Assembly: GCA_021790295.1 (NCBI GenBank)
Contig: JAJYIC010000200.1
Location: 1 to 5,325 of the forward strand
DNA: 5,325 bases
DNA from: Pseudomonadota bacterium
GTDB lineage: Bacteria; Pseudomonadota; Alphaproteobacteria; ATCC43930; CGMCC-115725
Reading direction: 5' to 3'
In this document: positions 1 through 5,325 of the stretch, piece by piece
Layout of the letters: every line of letters starts with the position of its first letter
Numbering within the stretch: the first letter of the stretch is position 1
Notes under the pieces: generated by a model
The model's database searches: none
What the model saw: only the letters and a program-made list of their open reading frames with translations
Told to the model about the DNA's origin: nothing
Program-made: the position numbers and the translations under genes

Positions 1-384
1 CCCACCTATCGCGAGGCGGTGTTGATGCATGCCGTCGGCCGCCTCGCCTTCCACCCTCTTCTCCCCAACATCCAGACCTCCTGGGTCAAGATGGGGAAAG
101 AAGGTGCGGCAGCCTGCCTCGAAGCGGGAGCGAACGATCTCGGCGGCACTCTCATGAACGAAAGCATCACCCGCGCCGCCGGCGCCGAGCACGGCGAAGA
201 GTTGCCGCCCGAAGCGATGGAGGCATTGATCCGCGGCCTTGGCCGCGAGCCCTGCCAGCGCACCACCCTTTACGCCGATGCGCCCGCCGCCCGCGCCGCC
301 TTGTCTTTCGGCGCCCCCCCTCTCGCCGCCACCGTCAACACCCCCGCCCGGCGTTACGAGCGCCAAGGCGCGGCGGCGGACTGA
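1..384 (+). CDS. FO synthase C-terminal end (CofH / FbiC C-terminal half), 5' truncated by window edge
   Basis: FO synthase makes 7,8-didemethyl-8-hydroxy-5-deazariboflavin, the chromophore of coenzyme F420. CofH, or the C-terminal half of fused FbiC, is the radical SAM part that couples tyrosine to the flavin precursor. The frame is open from base 1 (PTYREAVLMHAVGRL...) to TGA at 382-384, so the GTG at 19 is internal and not a start. The tail carries landmarks of the family's C-terminus: HPLLPNIQTSWVKMG, then GANDLGGTLMNESITRAAG, then GREPCQRTTLY. The radical SAM CxxxCxxC cluster motif would lie upstream, outside the window. After the conserved RTTLY there is a variable Ala/Pro-rich tail of about 37 residues. 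It is not possible to tell whether this is a stand-alone CofH or a fused FbiC. The gene converges on the AroE-like gene with a gap of only 13 bases. Family assignment is firm; the sub-type is open. Confidence 0.9.
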   Translation, partial: PTYREAVLMHAVGRLAFHPLLPNIQTSWVKMGKEGAAACLEAGANDLGGTLMNESITRAAGAEHGEELPPEAMEALIRGLGREPCQRTTLYADAPAARAALSFGAPPLAATVNTPARRYERQGAAAD

Positions 385-388
385 ACAA

Positions 389-409
389 GAGGCGGGTTCA
401 CCCCGCCTC
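389..409. terminator. GC-rich hairpin between convergent genes, candidate bidirectional terminator
   Basis: Bases 389-396 (gaggcggg) and 402-409 (cccgcctc) form a perfect 8-bp stem with a 5-base loop. It sits at the meeting point of the FO synthase stop (382-384) and the AroE-like stop (398-400), and covers the last AroE-like codons. Read on the minus strand, the stem is followed by the weakly T-rich stretch TCTTGTTC. Read on the plus strand, it is followed by a C-rich stretch with no T-run. It is therefore a better candidate terminator for the minus-strand pair than for FO synthase. The position supports a terminator; the poor T-tract keeps this uncertain. Confidence 0.45.
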
Positions 410-1222
410 CCCGATCCCGAAAAAGCCCATCACCTCCTCGACTTGGCCATCGAGCATCGCGCGTCCCTGAACGGTGCGGCAGCCGCAGCTTTCGGCGAAG
501 CGCAACAACGGGGTCAAAGGCGGTTTCATGACGACATCGATGACGAGAAGCCTCGGGTCGAGAGGCCCAAAGGGATAAGGAAGGCCTTCCCCCGGCGCCA
601 TCCCGACCGGGCTCGCGTTGACGAGTATGTCCTGCCGCGAGGGATCGGGCGGAAGAACGCCAAAGACGCAATCGGGGAAGAGGGTTTCGAGACGCCGCGC
701 GAGATCGCGGGCGCGCCCTTCCTCGATATCATAAAGGGTGAGCGCCGCCGCCCCCTTTTCGGCAAAAGCGACGGCGACAGCGCTTCCGGCGCCGCCGCAG
801 CCGATGATGGCGGCTTTCAACCCTCGAACCTCATGGCCCATTTTCGCGAGGCTTTGCAAAAGGCCTTTGCCGTCGAAATTGTCGCCCGTCCAGCTTCCGT
901 CTGTTTCGCGGCGCATGGCGTTGACCGCACCGACCTTTTGGCCGGTCGGTAGTACGCGGTCGAGTTCAGGGAGGATCCGCGCCTTATAGGGAACGGTGAC
1001 GATGATTCCATCGAGGTTCAAAAGCGCTTTGAGGCCGCGAACGCTTTCCTCGAAACGGGCGGGCGCGACGTGAAAGGGAAGGAGAAGGGCGTTTCTCCCT
1101 GCGGCGCGAAAGCGGGCAGTCAAGACTTCGGGCGAGCGTACCTGGGCAATAGGGTCGCCGATGATGCCGTAAAGCCTCGTTGCGCCGTCGACCAAGGGCG
1201 GCAAGGAAGAGGGGGCGGTCAT
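398..1222 (-). CDS. Shikimate dehydrogenase-like (AroE family) oxidoreductase with altered substrate site
   Basis: 274 aa, close to the usual AroE length (about 272). It has the two-domain AroE layout: a substrate-binding domain (about residues 16-110) with GIIGDPIAQVRSP at 19-31, VTVPYK at 75-80 and VNAM at 100-103, then DNFDG at 114-118, and a Rossmann domain with GCGGAGSA at 141-148, NASPVGM at 202-208 and a MLDGQ end at 256-260. The catalytic-type Lys80 and Asp117 are kept. Positions that bind shikimate in AroE differ: the HSxSP motif is QVRSP here (first Ser lost), the NVT Asn is Ile74, and the DxxY Tyr is Met232. Strand beta-2 of the Rossmann fold ends in Asp165, where NADP-dependent AroE has an Asn-Arg-Thr basic patch, so NAD use is more likely (inference). 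The ATG overlaps the CoA-transferase stop as ATGA. A strong GGAGG lies 13 bases upstream at 1236-1240. It is probably a catabolic or specialised paralog and not the housekeeping aroE. Confidence 0.85.
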   Translation of the reverse strand: MTAPSSLPPLVDGATRLYGIIGDPIAQVRSPEVLTARFRAAGRNALLLPFHVAPARFEESVRGLKALLNLDGIIVTVPYKARILPELDRVLPTGQKVGAVNAMRRETDGSWTGDNFDGKGLLQSLAKMGHEVRGLKAAIIGCGGAGSAVAVAFAEKGAAALTLYDIEEGRARDLARRLETLFPDCVFGVLPPDPSRQDILVNASPVGMAPGEGLPYPFGPLDPRLLVIDVVMKPPLTPLLRFAESCGCRTVQGRAMLDGQVEEVMGFFGIGEAG

Positions 1223-2910
1223 GACGCGGCTTCGGCCTCCTTTTCCCCGCTTTCGAGGCGGGAAGAGCGAACTTTTGCCGGGCGCTTCGCGAGATCCTTT
1301 AAAAGCCCCATCGGCTGCGGGAGAAAGAGCCGGCGATCCATGAGCTTCAGGTCGGGCGAGATTTGCGGGCGGAAATCGATCTGCGCGAGAATATCCTTTT
1401 CGAGATCGGCTCCCGGGGCAAGCTCGATCAGTTCGAGCCCTCCTTCGACAAGCCGGAAAGTGGCGCGCTCGGTAACGTAAAGAGCGTTCTGTCCCTGTTC
1501 GCGCCCATAGGCGCCGTTGTAGGTGATCTGTTCGACCGCCGAAACGAACTTTCTCTTGTCCCCTTCGCGCCGGATGGAGATGCGGCCATCGGCGAACCCG
1601 ATCTCGCTTTTCCCCGCCGTCAGGGTGCCGCCGAAGACCACCCTTTTGGCGTTCTGGCTGATGTTGACAAAGCCTCCGGGACCGACGATGCGGCCGCCGA
1701 AGCGGCTAACGTCGACATTGCCCAATCGATCGATCTCGGCAAAGGAAAGAAAGGCGAGGTCGAGCCCTCCGCCGTCGTAAAAGTCGAACTGGTAAGGCTG
1801 GTCGATCATGGCGTCATAATTGCGCGAGGCTCCGGCCTCGTTGCCGGAAGCGGGAGCGCCGCCGATCAGGCCTTGTTCGTTGGTCAAGGAGATCCGGTCG
1901 AGGACGCCTTCTTCGGCCGCGATATTGGCGATGCCGGTGAGGAGCCCCGAGCCGAGGTTGCAAATGGCGCCGGGAAAAAGCTCGAGCGCCGCGCGCCGCG
2001 CGATCACCTTTCTCGCATCGAGAGGGAGGAGAGGGATGTCGGTTAGAGGCACCCGCAGCTCCCCGGCATAAGCGGGGCTGTAAAGGGTCTCGTAGGTTTG
2101 CCTTTGTTCGGGCTCGACAACGAGGAGATCGACGAGAATGCCCGGGATCTTGACCGCCTTTGCCGGGAGGGTTCCGCGCCGGGCCATGCGCTTTACCTGA
2201 AGGACGACGACGCCGCCCGAGCGCCGCGTCGCCTGCGCTTCGGAGAGCATCTCGCCAAAGACCGCCTCCTCTTCCATCGAAGCGTTGCCGTCTTCGTCGG
2301 CCGTCGTTGCTCTGAGGAAAGAGACATCGATGCGGTAAGGCTTGTAAAAAAGATAGTCGGCGCCGCGAAAGGAAACGAGTTCGACCAGATCCTCGCGCGC
2401 CGAAAGGCTTTGCCTCCCGCCGCCAAAGCGCGGATCGACAAAGCTGAAAAGCCCGGTGCGGGTAAGGAGTCCGGGCCGGCCGGCGGCCATCTCGCGCATC
2501 AACAGCGAAAGCGCGCCTTGAGGAAGGGTATAGCCTTCGATGCGGTCGGCAAGAGCGAGATCGGAGAGAGCCGGCGAATTGACAAAGGTGCCGCAGACGA
2601 CGCGTTTCAGAAGCCCTTGATGGGCGAGATGCCCGGCGCCTTGACCCTTTCCGTCGCCCAATCCGACCGGATGAAGGGCGGTGATGGCCGAAGGCTCCCC
2701 GGTCTCGAAAAAGCGCCGTTCGAGCGCCGCCAGCAAAGCCTCGGGCACGGCATGGCCTCCGCCCGAACCGCCGATGAGGAGGGTATCGCCCGAGCGCACG
2801 ACCTTTGCCGCTTCCTCGGCACTGACCCTTCGCAAATTCTCCTCCCAATTCGCCCACGGCTGCGGCGAGAAGCGCGTATCGAGCGTCAGCCGGCCGCGCG
2901 AGGCCAGCAC
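1219..2910 (-). CDS. Family I CoA-transferase, YdiF / propionate CoA-transferase type
   Basis: It transfers CoA from a donor acyl-CoA to a free carboxylic acid through a glutamyl-CoA thioester, in the cytosol. It is a single-chain fusion of the alpha and beta halves. The alpha half shows SAEEAAKVVRSGDTLLIGGSG (about 30-50), HPVGLGDGKGQG (80-91) and YTLPQGALSLLMR (127-139). The beta half shows the catalytic segment LTNEQGLIGGAP with Glu345 as the expected nucleophile, then QFDFYDGGGLDLAFLSFAE (374-392) and FGGTLTAG (426-433). The C-terminal segment YVTERATFRL...ISPDLKLMDRRLF matches E. coli YdiF closely from memory. The length of 563 aa exceeds YdiF (about 530) because of a 25-residue N-terminal stretch and a charged C-terminal tail. 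The GTG at 2908-2910 is the outermost start. A TTG at 2833-2835 behind a much better ribosome-binding site starts the protein at the conserved region and may be the true start. It is the first metabolic gene of the pair and overlaps the AroE-like gene by 4 bases. The acid substrate cannot be predicted. Confidence 0.92.
   Translation of the reverse strand: MLASRGRLTLDTRFSPQPWANWEENLRRVSAEEAAKVVRSGDTLLIGGSGGGHAVPEALLAALERRFFETGEPSAITALHPVGLGDGKGQGAGHLAHQGLLKRVVCGTFVNSPALSDLALADRIEGYTLPQGALSLLMREMAAGRPGLLTRTGLFSFVDPRFGGGRQSLSAREDLVELVSFRGADYLFYKPYRIDVSFLRATTADEDGNASMEEEAVFGEMLSEAQATRRSGGVVVLQVKRMARRGTLPAKAVKIPGILVDLLVVEPEQRQTYETLYSPAYAGELRVPLTDIPLLPLDARKVIARRAALELFPGAICNLGSGLLTGIANIAAEEGVLDRISLTNEQGLIGGAPASGNEAGASRNYDAMIDQPYQFDFYDGGGLDLAFLSFAEIDRLGNVDVSRFGGRIVGPGGFVNISQNAKRVVFGGTLTAGKSEIGFADGRISIRREGDKRKFVSAVEQITYNGAYGREQGQNALYVTERATFRLVEGGLELIELAPGADLEKDILAQIDFRPQISPDLKLMDRRLFLPQPMGLLKDLAKRPAKVRSSRLESGEKEAEAAS
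2839..2845 (-). promoter_or_regulatory. Strong Shine-Dalgarno for a possible internal TTG start of the CoA-transferase
   Basis: On the minus strand this reads GGAGGAG, followed by AAT and TTG at 2835-2833, in frame with the CoA-transferase. The GGAGG core lies 5 bases before the TTG. The resulting protein (538 aa) would begin MRRVSAEEAAKVV, which is where homology to YdiF begins. The outer GTG at 2910 has only a weak AGGG upstream. The site decides between the two starts in favour of TTG, unless the extra 25 residues prove conserved in relatives. Confidence 0.5.
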
Positions 2911-2934
2911 GGCGGCCGCCCTCGGGTAGAAAGC

Positions 2935-3360
2935 TCAGGTCTCAGCGGGCGCCGGCCCTTGAGGAAGGGCCGCGATCCATGGACCGCCAACCTCTATAAT
3001 ACCCTTTTCATGGATTACGCGGGCTTTGATCTGCCCAGGTACTAGCTTAAGGTTCTGTAGCAGAAAGGGAACGCGATATATTATCCTTGTTCTTTCCGAT
3101 GGCAGCGGTGGCCGCAGAATGGCCCACGGTTGAACCCGGGGCACGGCCTCGCCTGGAACTGAGACCTCAAGCGTCAGAGACTGGAAAGGGTCAGCTGCGC
3201 CGCATTCGATCACGAACAGGACCGCCAATTGCGGTACGGCGGCAGGTATGGTCTGTAAAGCGATATCGCTTGTATAAATCCCGAGGGCGGTAATTTTACC
3301 CGATAGCGAAAACAACAAATCGTCGCTTACCAACATTGTAGCTTGGCGCTCAATCATCAT
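2935..3360 (-). CDS. Small beta-rich protein, DUF6941-like, third gene of the cassette
   Basis: 141 aa, function unknown. Residues 9-30 (MLVSDDLLFSLSGKITALGIYT) followed by hydrophobic strands (PQLAVLFVIECG, LTLEVSVPGE, TRIIYRVPFLLQNLKL, GQIKARVIHEKGIIEVG) resemble from memory the DUF6941 pattern: a short 'cD.v....GKi.liGiy' start, then alternating strands of a predicted beta-sandwich. No catalytic motif, signal peptide or membrane segment is seen. The start ATG overlaps the stop of the helix-turn-helix gene (ATGATG with TGA inside), which implies translational coupling; no separate ribosome-binding site is visible. Met2 and Met9 are alternative starts. The stop lies 24 bases before the outer CoA-transferase start. 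The 5' and middle parts are low in GC, while the last 15 or so codons are GC-rich like the flank, so the cassette boundary may fall near 2980. The gene is probably real because of the coupling; the family name is tentative. Confidence 0.65.
   Translation of the reverse strand: MMIERQATMLVSDDLLFSLSGKITALGIYTSDIALQTIPAAVPQLAVLFVIECGAADPFQSLTLEVSVPGEAVPRVQPWAILRPPLPSERTRIIYRVPFLLQNLKLVPGQIKARVIHEKGIIEVGGPWIAALPQGPAPAET
2953..2972. repeat. Perfect 8-bp hairpin near the 3' end of the DUF6941-like gene
   Basis: Bases 2953-2960 (cggccctt) and 2965-2972 (aagggccg) pair perfectly around a GAGG loop. The hairpin lies in the last codons of the DUF6941-like gene and upstream of the CoA-transferase. No T-run follows on either strand, so it is not a classical terminator. 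It could shape the 3' end of the cassette message, or be a relic of the pre-insertion intergenic region, or be chance in GC-rich DNA. Confidence 0.35.
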
Positions 3361-3779
3361 GCGGCACTAAGAAAACGGTCTTTGAGTTCTTTAGGAATAT
3401 TGTCCCTCTCGCTTGCCAATGTCGGTTGTAGCGGCGGCAACGGCTGGTTGGGAACAGGAGGGCTGAGAGCACTGCCGGAAAAATTGGCACCATGCTCGGT
3501 CTCGGGATCAAAAAACTGTACCATGACGCCCCAATCAAGGCCCCACACCAAATCAGCGATAGATTTTATTGTGAGGTTCGTTTGGCTCGTTAATCGGCGA
3601 TGAATCGCCGACCGGTCAACACCGATCTTTTCGGCGAGACGCTTTTGATTGGTGCGGCCCTGCTCATATCTGGTCCCATAAGCGTCGCGCAATCCCTTAT
3701 CTATTTGAGAGATAAGAAAAAGGAAGACGCGACGGCGCTGATCAGGTCGCTTTTGGAAAGGCATCGCGGACATCTCCAT
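3357..3779 (-). CDS. Xre/Cro-type helix-turn-helix protein, putative antitoxin or regulator
   Basis: 140 aa. Helix-turn-helix at about residues 43-72: helix 2 QKRLAEKIG (45-53), turn VD, recognition helix RSAIHRRLTS (56-65), then NLTIKSIADLVWGLDWGVMVQFFDPE. The 'sLADLaWaLg' end is common in Xre-type antitoxins and small repressors. An N-terminal helix (RRVFLFLISQIDKGLRDAYG, 16-35) may dimerise. After residue 92 comes a low-complexity Pro-rich linker (PPVPNQPLPPLQP, about 107-119) and a short charged tail. Three Met codons compete as the start (3779, 3773, 3764). The one at 3764 has GGAG nine bases upstream (3774-3777) and gives 135 aa, so it is a strong alternative. The gene overlaps its upstream neighbour by 23-38 bases and its downstream neighbour by 4, which indicates co-translation. 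It is likely a DNA-binding autoregulator of the cassette; the antitoxin role depends on the tentative toxin call. Confidence 0.8.
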   Translation of the reverse strand: MEMSAMPFQKRPDQRRRVFLFLISQIDKGLRDAYGTRYEQGRTNQKRLAEKIGVDRSAIHRRLTSQTNLTIKSIADLVWGLDWGVMVQFFDPETEHGANFSGSALSPPVPNQPLPPLQPTLASERDNIPKELKDRFLSAA

Positions 3780-4218
3780 AGAAGATCTCGGTCACCTCAT
3801 GCTGCTTGATGAAATTTAGCACTGAATTCCGACACTTATCGTTAAGATTACGATCATTTTTTGTGGCTTTTTCGAACTGGGCGCAGACCGCAACCACTGA
3901 ATGCGGATGTGGCACCCAGCCGTAAACCCGCAACATGGGAGGGTGCATGCTCCAGACCCCCCTGATGGTTGGCCTCATACGATGCAGATCAGTCGTGTAG
4001 AGGCGTTCGTCGCACCGGAAATCGACGAAGAATTGCTCCAAATGTTCGTATGCCGTTCGCCCCGCAACCTCCTCCGTATCGTAAACCAGCGTTCCGTCGA
4101 CAAATGCGATTAGATCCTGCGAGAGCCAAAGCGGCCGGACCGGCAGGCGGTTGACATCCCCGGGCACCGCGAACAGCTCCAGGACGCAAGTCCGTACAAG
4201 ATCCTCGATTGTTGCCAT
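3742..4218 (-). CDS. Hypothetical protein, possible RelE/HigB-like toxin, first gene of the cassette
   Basis: 158 aa, not confidently recognised. The C-terminal half (PMLRVYGWVPHPHSVVAVCAQ, then FEKATKNDRNLNDKCRNSVLNFIKQH, about 94-140) has the RelE/HigB-type pattern: a strand with Arg, a second hydrophobic strand ending in F.K.T.., then a basic helix. Arg86, Trp89, Arg97, Lys117, Lys120, Arg123 and Arg130 are the candidate functional residues. The N-terminal 80 residues are longer than in a typical HigB (about 90-110 aa in total) and have no motif I can name. The ATG at 4218 follows an in-frame TAG directly, so it is the outermost start, but it has no Shine-Dalgarno. A GTG at 4167-4165 (Val18) with GGAG nine bases upstream is an alternative. 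Lower GC than the flanks and a position directly before an Xre gene favour toxin-antitoxin order like HigBA. It could instead be an unrelated accessory protein. Confidence 0.65.
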   Translation of the reverse strand: MATIEDLVRTCVLELFAVPGDVNRLPVRPLWLSQDLIAFVDGTLVYDTEEVAGRTAYEHLEQFFVDFRCDERLYTTDLHRMRPTIRGVWSMHPPMLRVYGWVPHPHSVVAVCAQFEKATKNDRNLNDKCRNSVLNFIKQHEVTEIFYGDVRDAFPKAT

Positions 4219-4229
4219 CTATGTCAACA
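4210..4229. promoter_or_regulatory. Inverted repeat over the cassette start, candidate operator
   Basis: TGTTG at 4210-4214 and CAACA at 4225-4229 are perfect inverted arms separated by 10 bases, covering the ATG of the first cassette gene (4216-4218). On the minus strand the region also contains TTGACA (4227-4222), a perfect -35 hexamer, but there is no convincing -10 at the right distance. Arm size and spacing suit a dimeric helix-turn-helix repressor, and the cassette encodes one. Arms of 5 bp can arise by chance, so this is only a candidate. Confidence 0.3.
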
Positions 4230-4291
4230 CGCAATTCTGCATGACCCAAGGCCGGTCGCCGCTTAGCATGCGCAAAAGGAGCGGCCGACGC

Positions 4292-4295
4292 GAGG
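4292..4295 (+). promoter_or_regulatory. Ribosome-binding site setting the acyl-CoA dehydrogenase start
   Basis: GAGG lies 5 bases before the ATG at 4301. In-frame ATGs at 4241 and 4268 would add extra N-terminal residues with no family resemblance and no good ribosome-binding site before them. This supports 4301. A second purine-rich AAAAGGAG at 4274-4281 is too far from 4301 and has no other start codon at a suitable distance. Confidence 0.55.
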
Positions 4296-4300
4296 GGGAA

Positions 4301-5325
4301 ATGGCAGAGATCGATAGCGAAGATCCGGCTGCGGAACGCCTGCGCTTGATCCGCGAGACTGCGCTCCAGTTCGCCTTGCGCGAGATCAGGCCGGCGGTCG
4401 CGGAACTCGACGAGAGCGAGCGCTTTCCGGCGGAAATCTACGGCAAGATGGCCTCTCTCGGGATGTTCGGCGTCAGCATCGCCGAAGAGGACGGCGGCGT
4501 CGGCGCCGACATCCTCTCTTACGCCCATGTGATGGAAGCGATTTCCCGCGGTTATGCGGCGATCGCCGATCATTACGGTCTTGTCGAGCTGGTTGCGACC
4601 CTCCTCTCCCGTTACGGCAGCGAAGAGCAAAAGACACGCTATCTGCGGCCTCTTCTCCTAGCGGAAAAGCGTTGCGCCTACGCCATCACCGAGCCCGAAG
4701 CAGGCTCCGACGTCTCCTCGATCAAGACGACCGCAATCGAGACCGCCGAAGGCTGGAGCCTCAGCGGCGCCAAGCAGTGGATCCACAATGGGCCGATCGC
4801 CGATTTTGCCGTCGTTCTCGCGCGCACGGCGCCCCCGCTCGGAAAGCGCGGGATGAGCATCTTCCTCGTCGATAGCGCCCTTCCCGGTTACCGCAAAGGC
4901 CGCAAGGAGCACAAGATGGGCCAGCGCGCCTCACAGGTCGGAGGGATCCATTTCGACGCCGTGCCGTTGCCGCGCTCGGCTCTTCTCGGGCCCTTAAACC
5001 GCGGCTTTCCGATGATGATGAGCGTCCTCGACAAAGGCCGTGTCGGCATTGCGGCGCTGGCGGTCGGCATCCTGCAAAGCGCATTCGAGGCCGCCCTCGC
5101 CTATGCCAAGACGCGCCGCCAGTTCGGCAAGCCCATCGCCGAATTTGAGGCGGTGCAGTGGATGCTCGCCGATATGGCAAAGGACCTTCACGCCGCGCGG
5201 CTTTTGACCCTCGACGCCGCCCAACGTCTCGACCGCGGCGAGAGGGCGAGCGCAGAATGTTCGATGGCCAAGTGCTTTGCGAGCGACGCCGCCGTCCTCC
5301 ACACCGCCAATGCGGTGCAGATCCA
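4301..5325 (+). CDS. Acyl-CoA dehydrogenase, 3' truncated by window edge
   Basis: An FAD flavoenzyme that introduces the alpha-beta double bond of an acyl-CoA and passes electrons to electron-transfer flavoprotein. The first 341 residues are present. The N-terminal helical domain runs to about 120 (LRLIRETALQFALREIRPAVAELDE at 14-38; EEDGGVGAD at 62-70). The middle beta domain has the FAD-binding signature YAITEPEAGSD (127-137) and KQWIHNG (158-164). The C-terminal helical domain starts near 240 with DKGRVGIAALAVGI and TRRQFGKPIAEFEAVQWMLADM (about 271-292), and the window ends after NAVQI, just before the usual GGxGY segment. The general-base Glu typical of the family (about residue 370) and the C-terminus are therefore not seen, so activity and subtype cannot be judged. 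Start ATG 4301 is chosen by its ribosome-binding site. It is divergent from the low-GC cassette with 82 bases between. It probably belongs functionally with the CoA-transferase and AroE-like genes beyond the cassette. Confidence 0.93.
   Translation, partial: MAEIDSEDPAAERLRLIRETALQFALREIRPAVAELDESERFPAEIYGKMASLGMFGVSIAEEDGGVGADILSYAHVMEAISRGYAAIADHYGLVELVATLLSRYGSEEQKTRYLRPLLLAEKRCAYAITEPEAGSDVSSIKTTAIETAEGWSLSGAKQWIHNGPIADFAVVLARTAPPLGKRGMSIFLVDSALPGYRKGRKEHKMGQRASQVGGIHFDAVPLPRSALLGPLNRGFPMMMSVLDKGRVGIAALAVGILQSAFEAALAYAKTRRQFGKPIAEFEAVQWMLADMAKDLHAARLLTLDAAQRLDRGERASAECSMAKCFASDAAVLHTANAVQI

Noticed and set aside
929..950. 7-bp hairpin (accgacc / ggtcggt)
   Set aside because: It is inside the AroE-like coding region with no T-run. 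Such short stems are expected by chance at this GC content.
2995..3000. Plus-strand TATAAT, a possible promoter -10
   Set aside because: No -35 hexamer lies at 16-18 bases upstream, and no plus-strand gene follows. The minus-strand reading (TATTAT) also lacks a matching -35.
239..3045. Long plus-strand open frames at 239-952, 1363-2046 and 2098-3045
   Set aside because: They lie opposite strongly supported minus-strand genes (AroE-like and CoA-transferase). Their translations are rich in Arg, Ala and Pro with no family motif, which is typical antisense shadow in GC-rich DNA.
2911..4300. Attachment-site-like direct repeats flanking the cassette
   Set aside because: I compared the two borders by eye and found only short GC-rich matches (such as gcggcc), not a convincing duplication. 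No integrase or transposase is present.
3989..5302. Minus-strand open frames over the acyl-CoA dehydrogenase (3989-4630, 4658-4912, 4761-5180, 4994-5302)
   Set aside because: They are mirror frames of a clear acyl-CoA dehydrogenase with intact family motifs. None shows recognisable domains.

Overview
The window is GC-rich, densely packed bacterial DNA in which metabolic genes flank a lower-GC three-gene cassette. The gene style (4-base start/stop overlaps, high GC, close proteobacterial-type CoA-transferase and acyl-CoA dehydrogenase sequences) suggests a proteobacterium, perhaps an alphaproteobacterium. This is an inference from style, not a marker-based assignment. The FO synthase fragment at the left edge implies that the organism makes deazaflavin coenzyme F420 or its precursor FO.

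Layout. Bases 1-384 (+) are the C-terminal end of an FO synthase / CofH-type radical SAM protein. It converges on a minus-strand metabolic pair read from about 2910 down to 398: a family I CoA-transferase of the YdiF/propionate CoA-transferase type, then a divergent shikimate dehydrogenase-like (AroE-like) oxidoreductase whose start overlaps the CoA-transferase stop by 4 bases. An 8-bp GC-rich hairpin sits where the two convergent transcripts meet. From 4301 to the right edge (+) lies an acyl-CoA dehydrogenase that lacks its C-terminus, including the catalytic-base region, because the window ends.

Between these blocks, bases 2935-4218 (-) hold three overlapping small genes in the order: 158-aa protein with a possible RelE/HigB-like C-terminal half, 140-aa Xre-type helix-turn-helix protein, and 141-aa beta-rich protein resembling DUF6941. 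The first two overlap by tens of bases and the last two by ATGA. Sampled 60-base lines in the cassette are about 45-47% GC, against 58-72% in sampled flanking lines. This fits an acquired module with HigBA-like (toxin first) order and an unusual third partner. It is the most interesting part of the window.

Working together. The CoA-transferase would activate a carboxylic acid to its CoA thioester. The acyl-CoA dehydrogenase would then introduce an alpha-beta double bond, and the AroE-like enzyme would oxidise or reduce a (possibly cyclic) hydroxy/keto acid. The substrate cannot be read from the sequence. No RNA gene, CRISPR array, transposase or integrase is visible.
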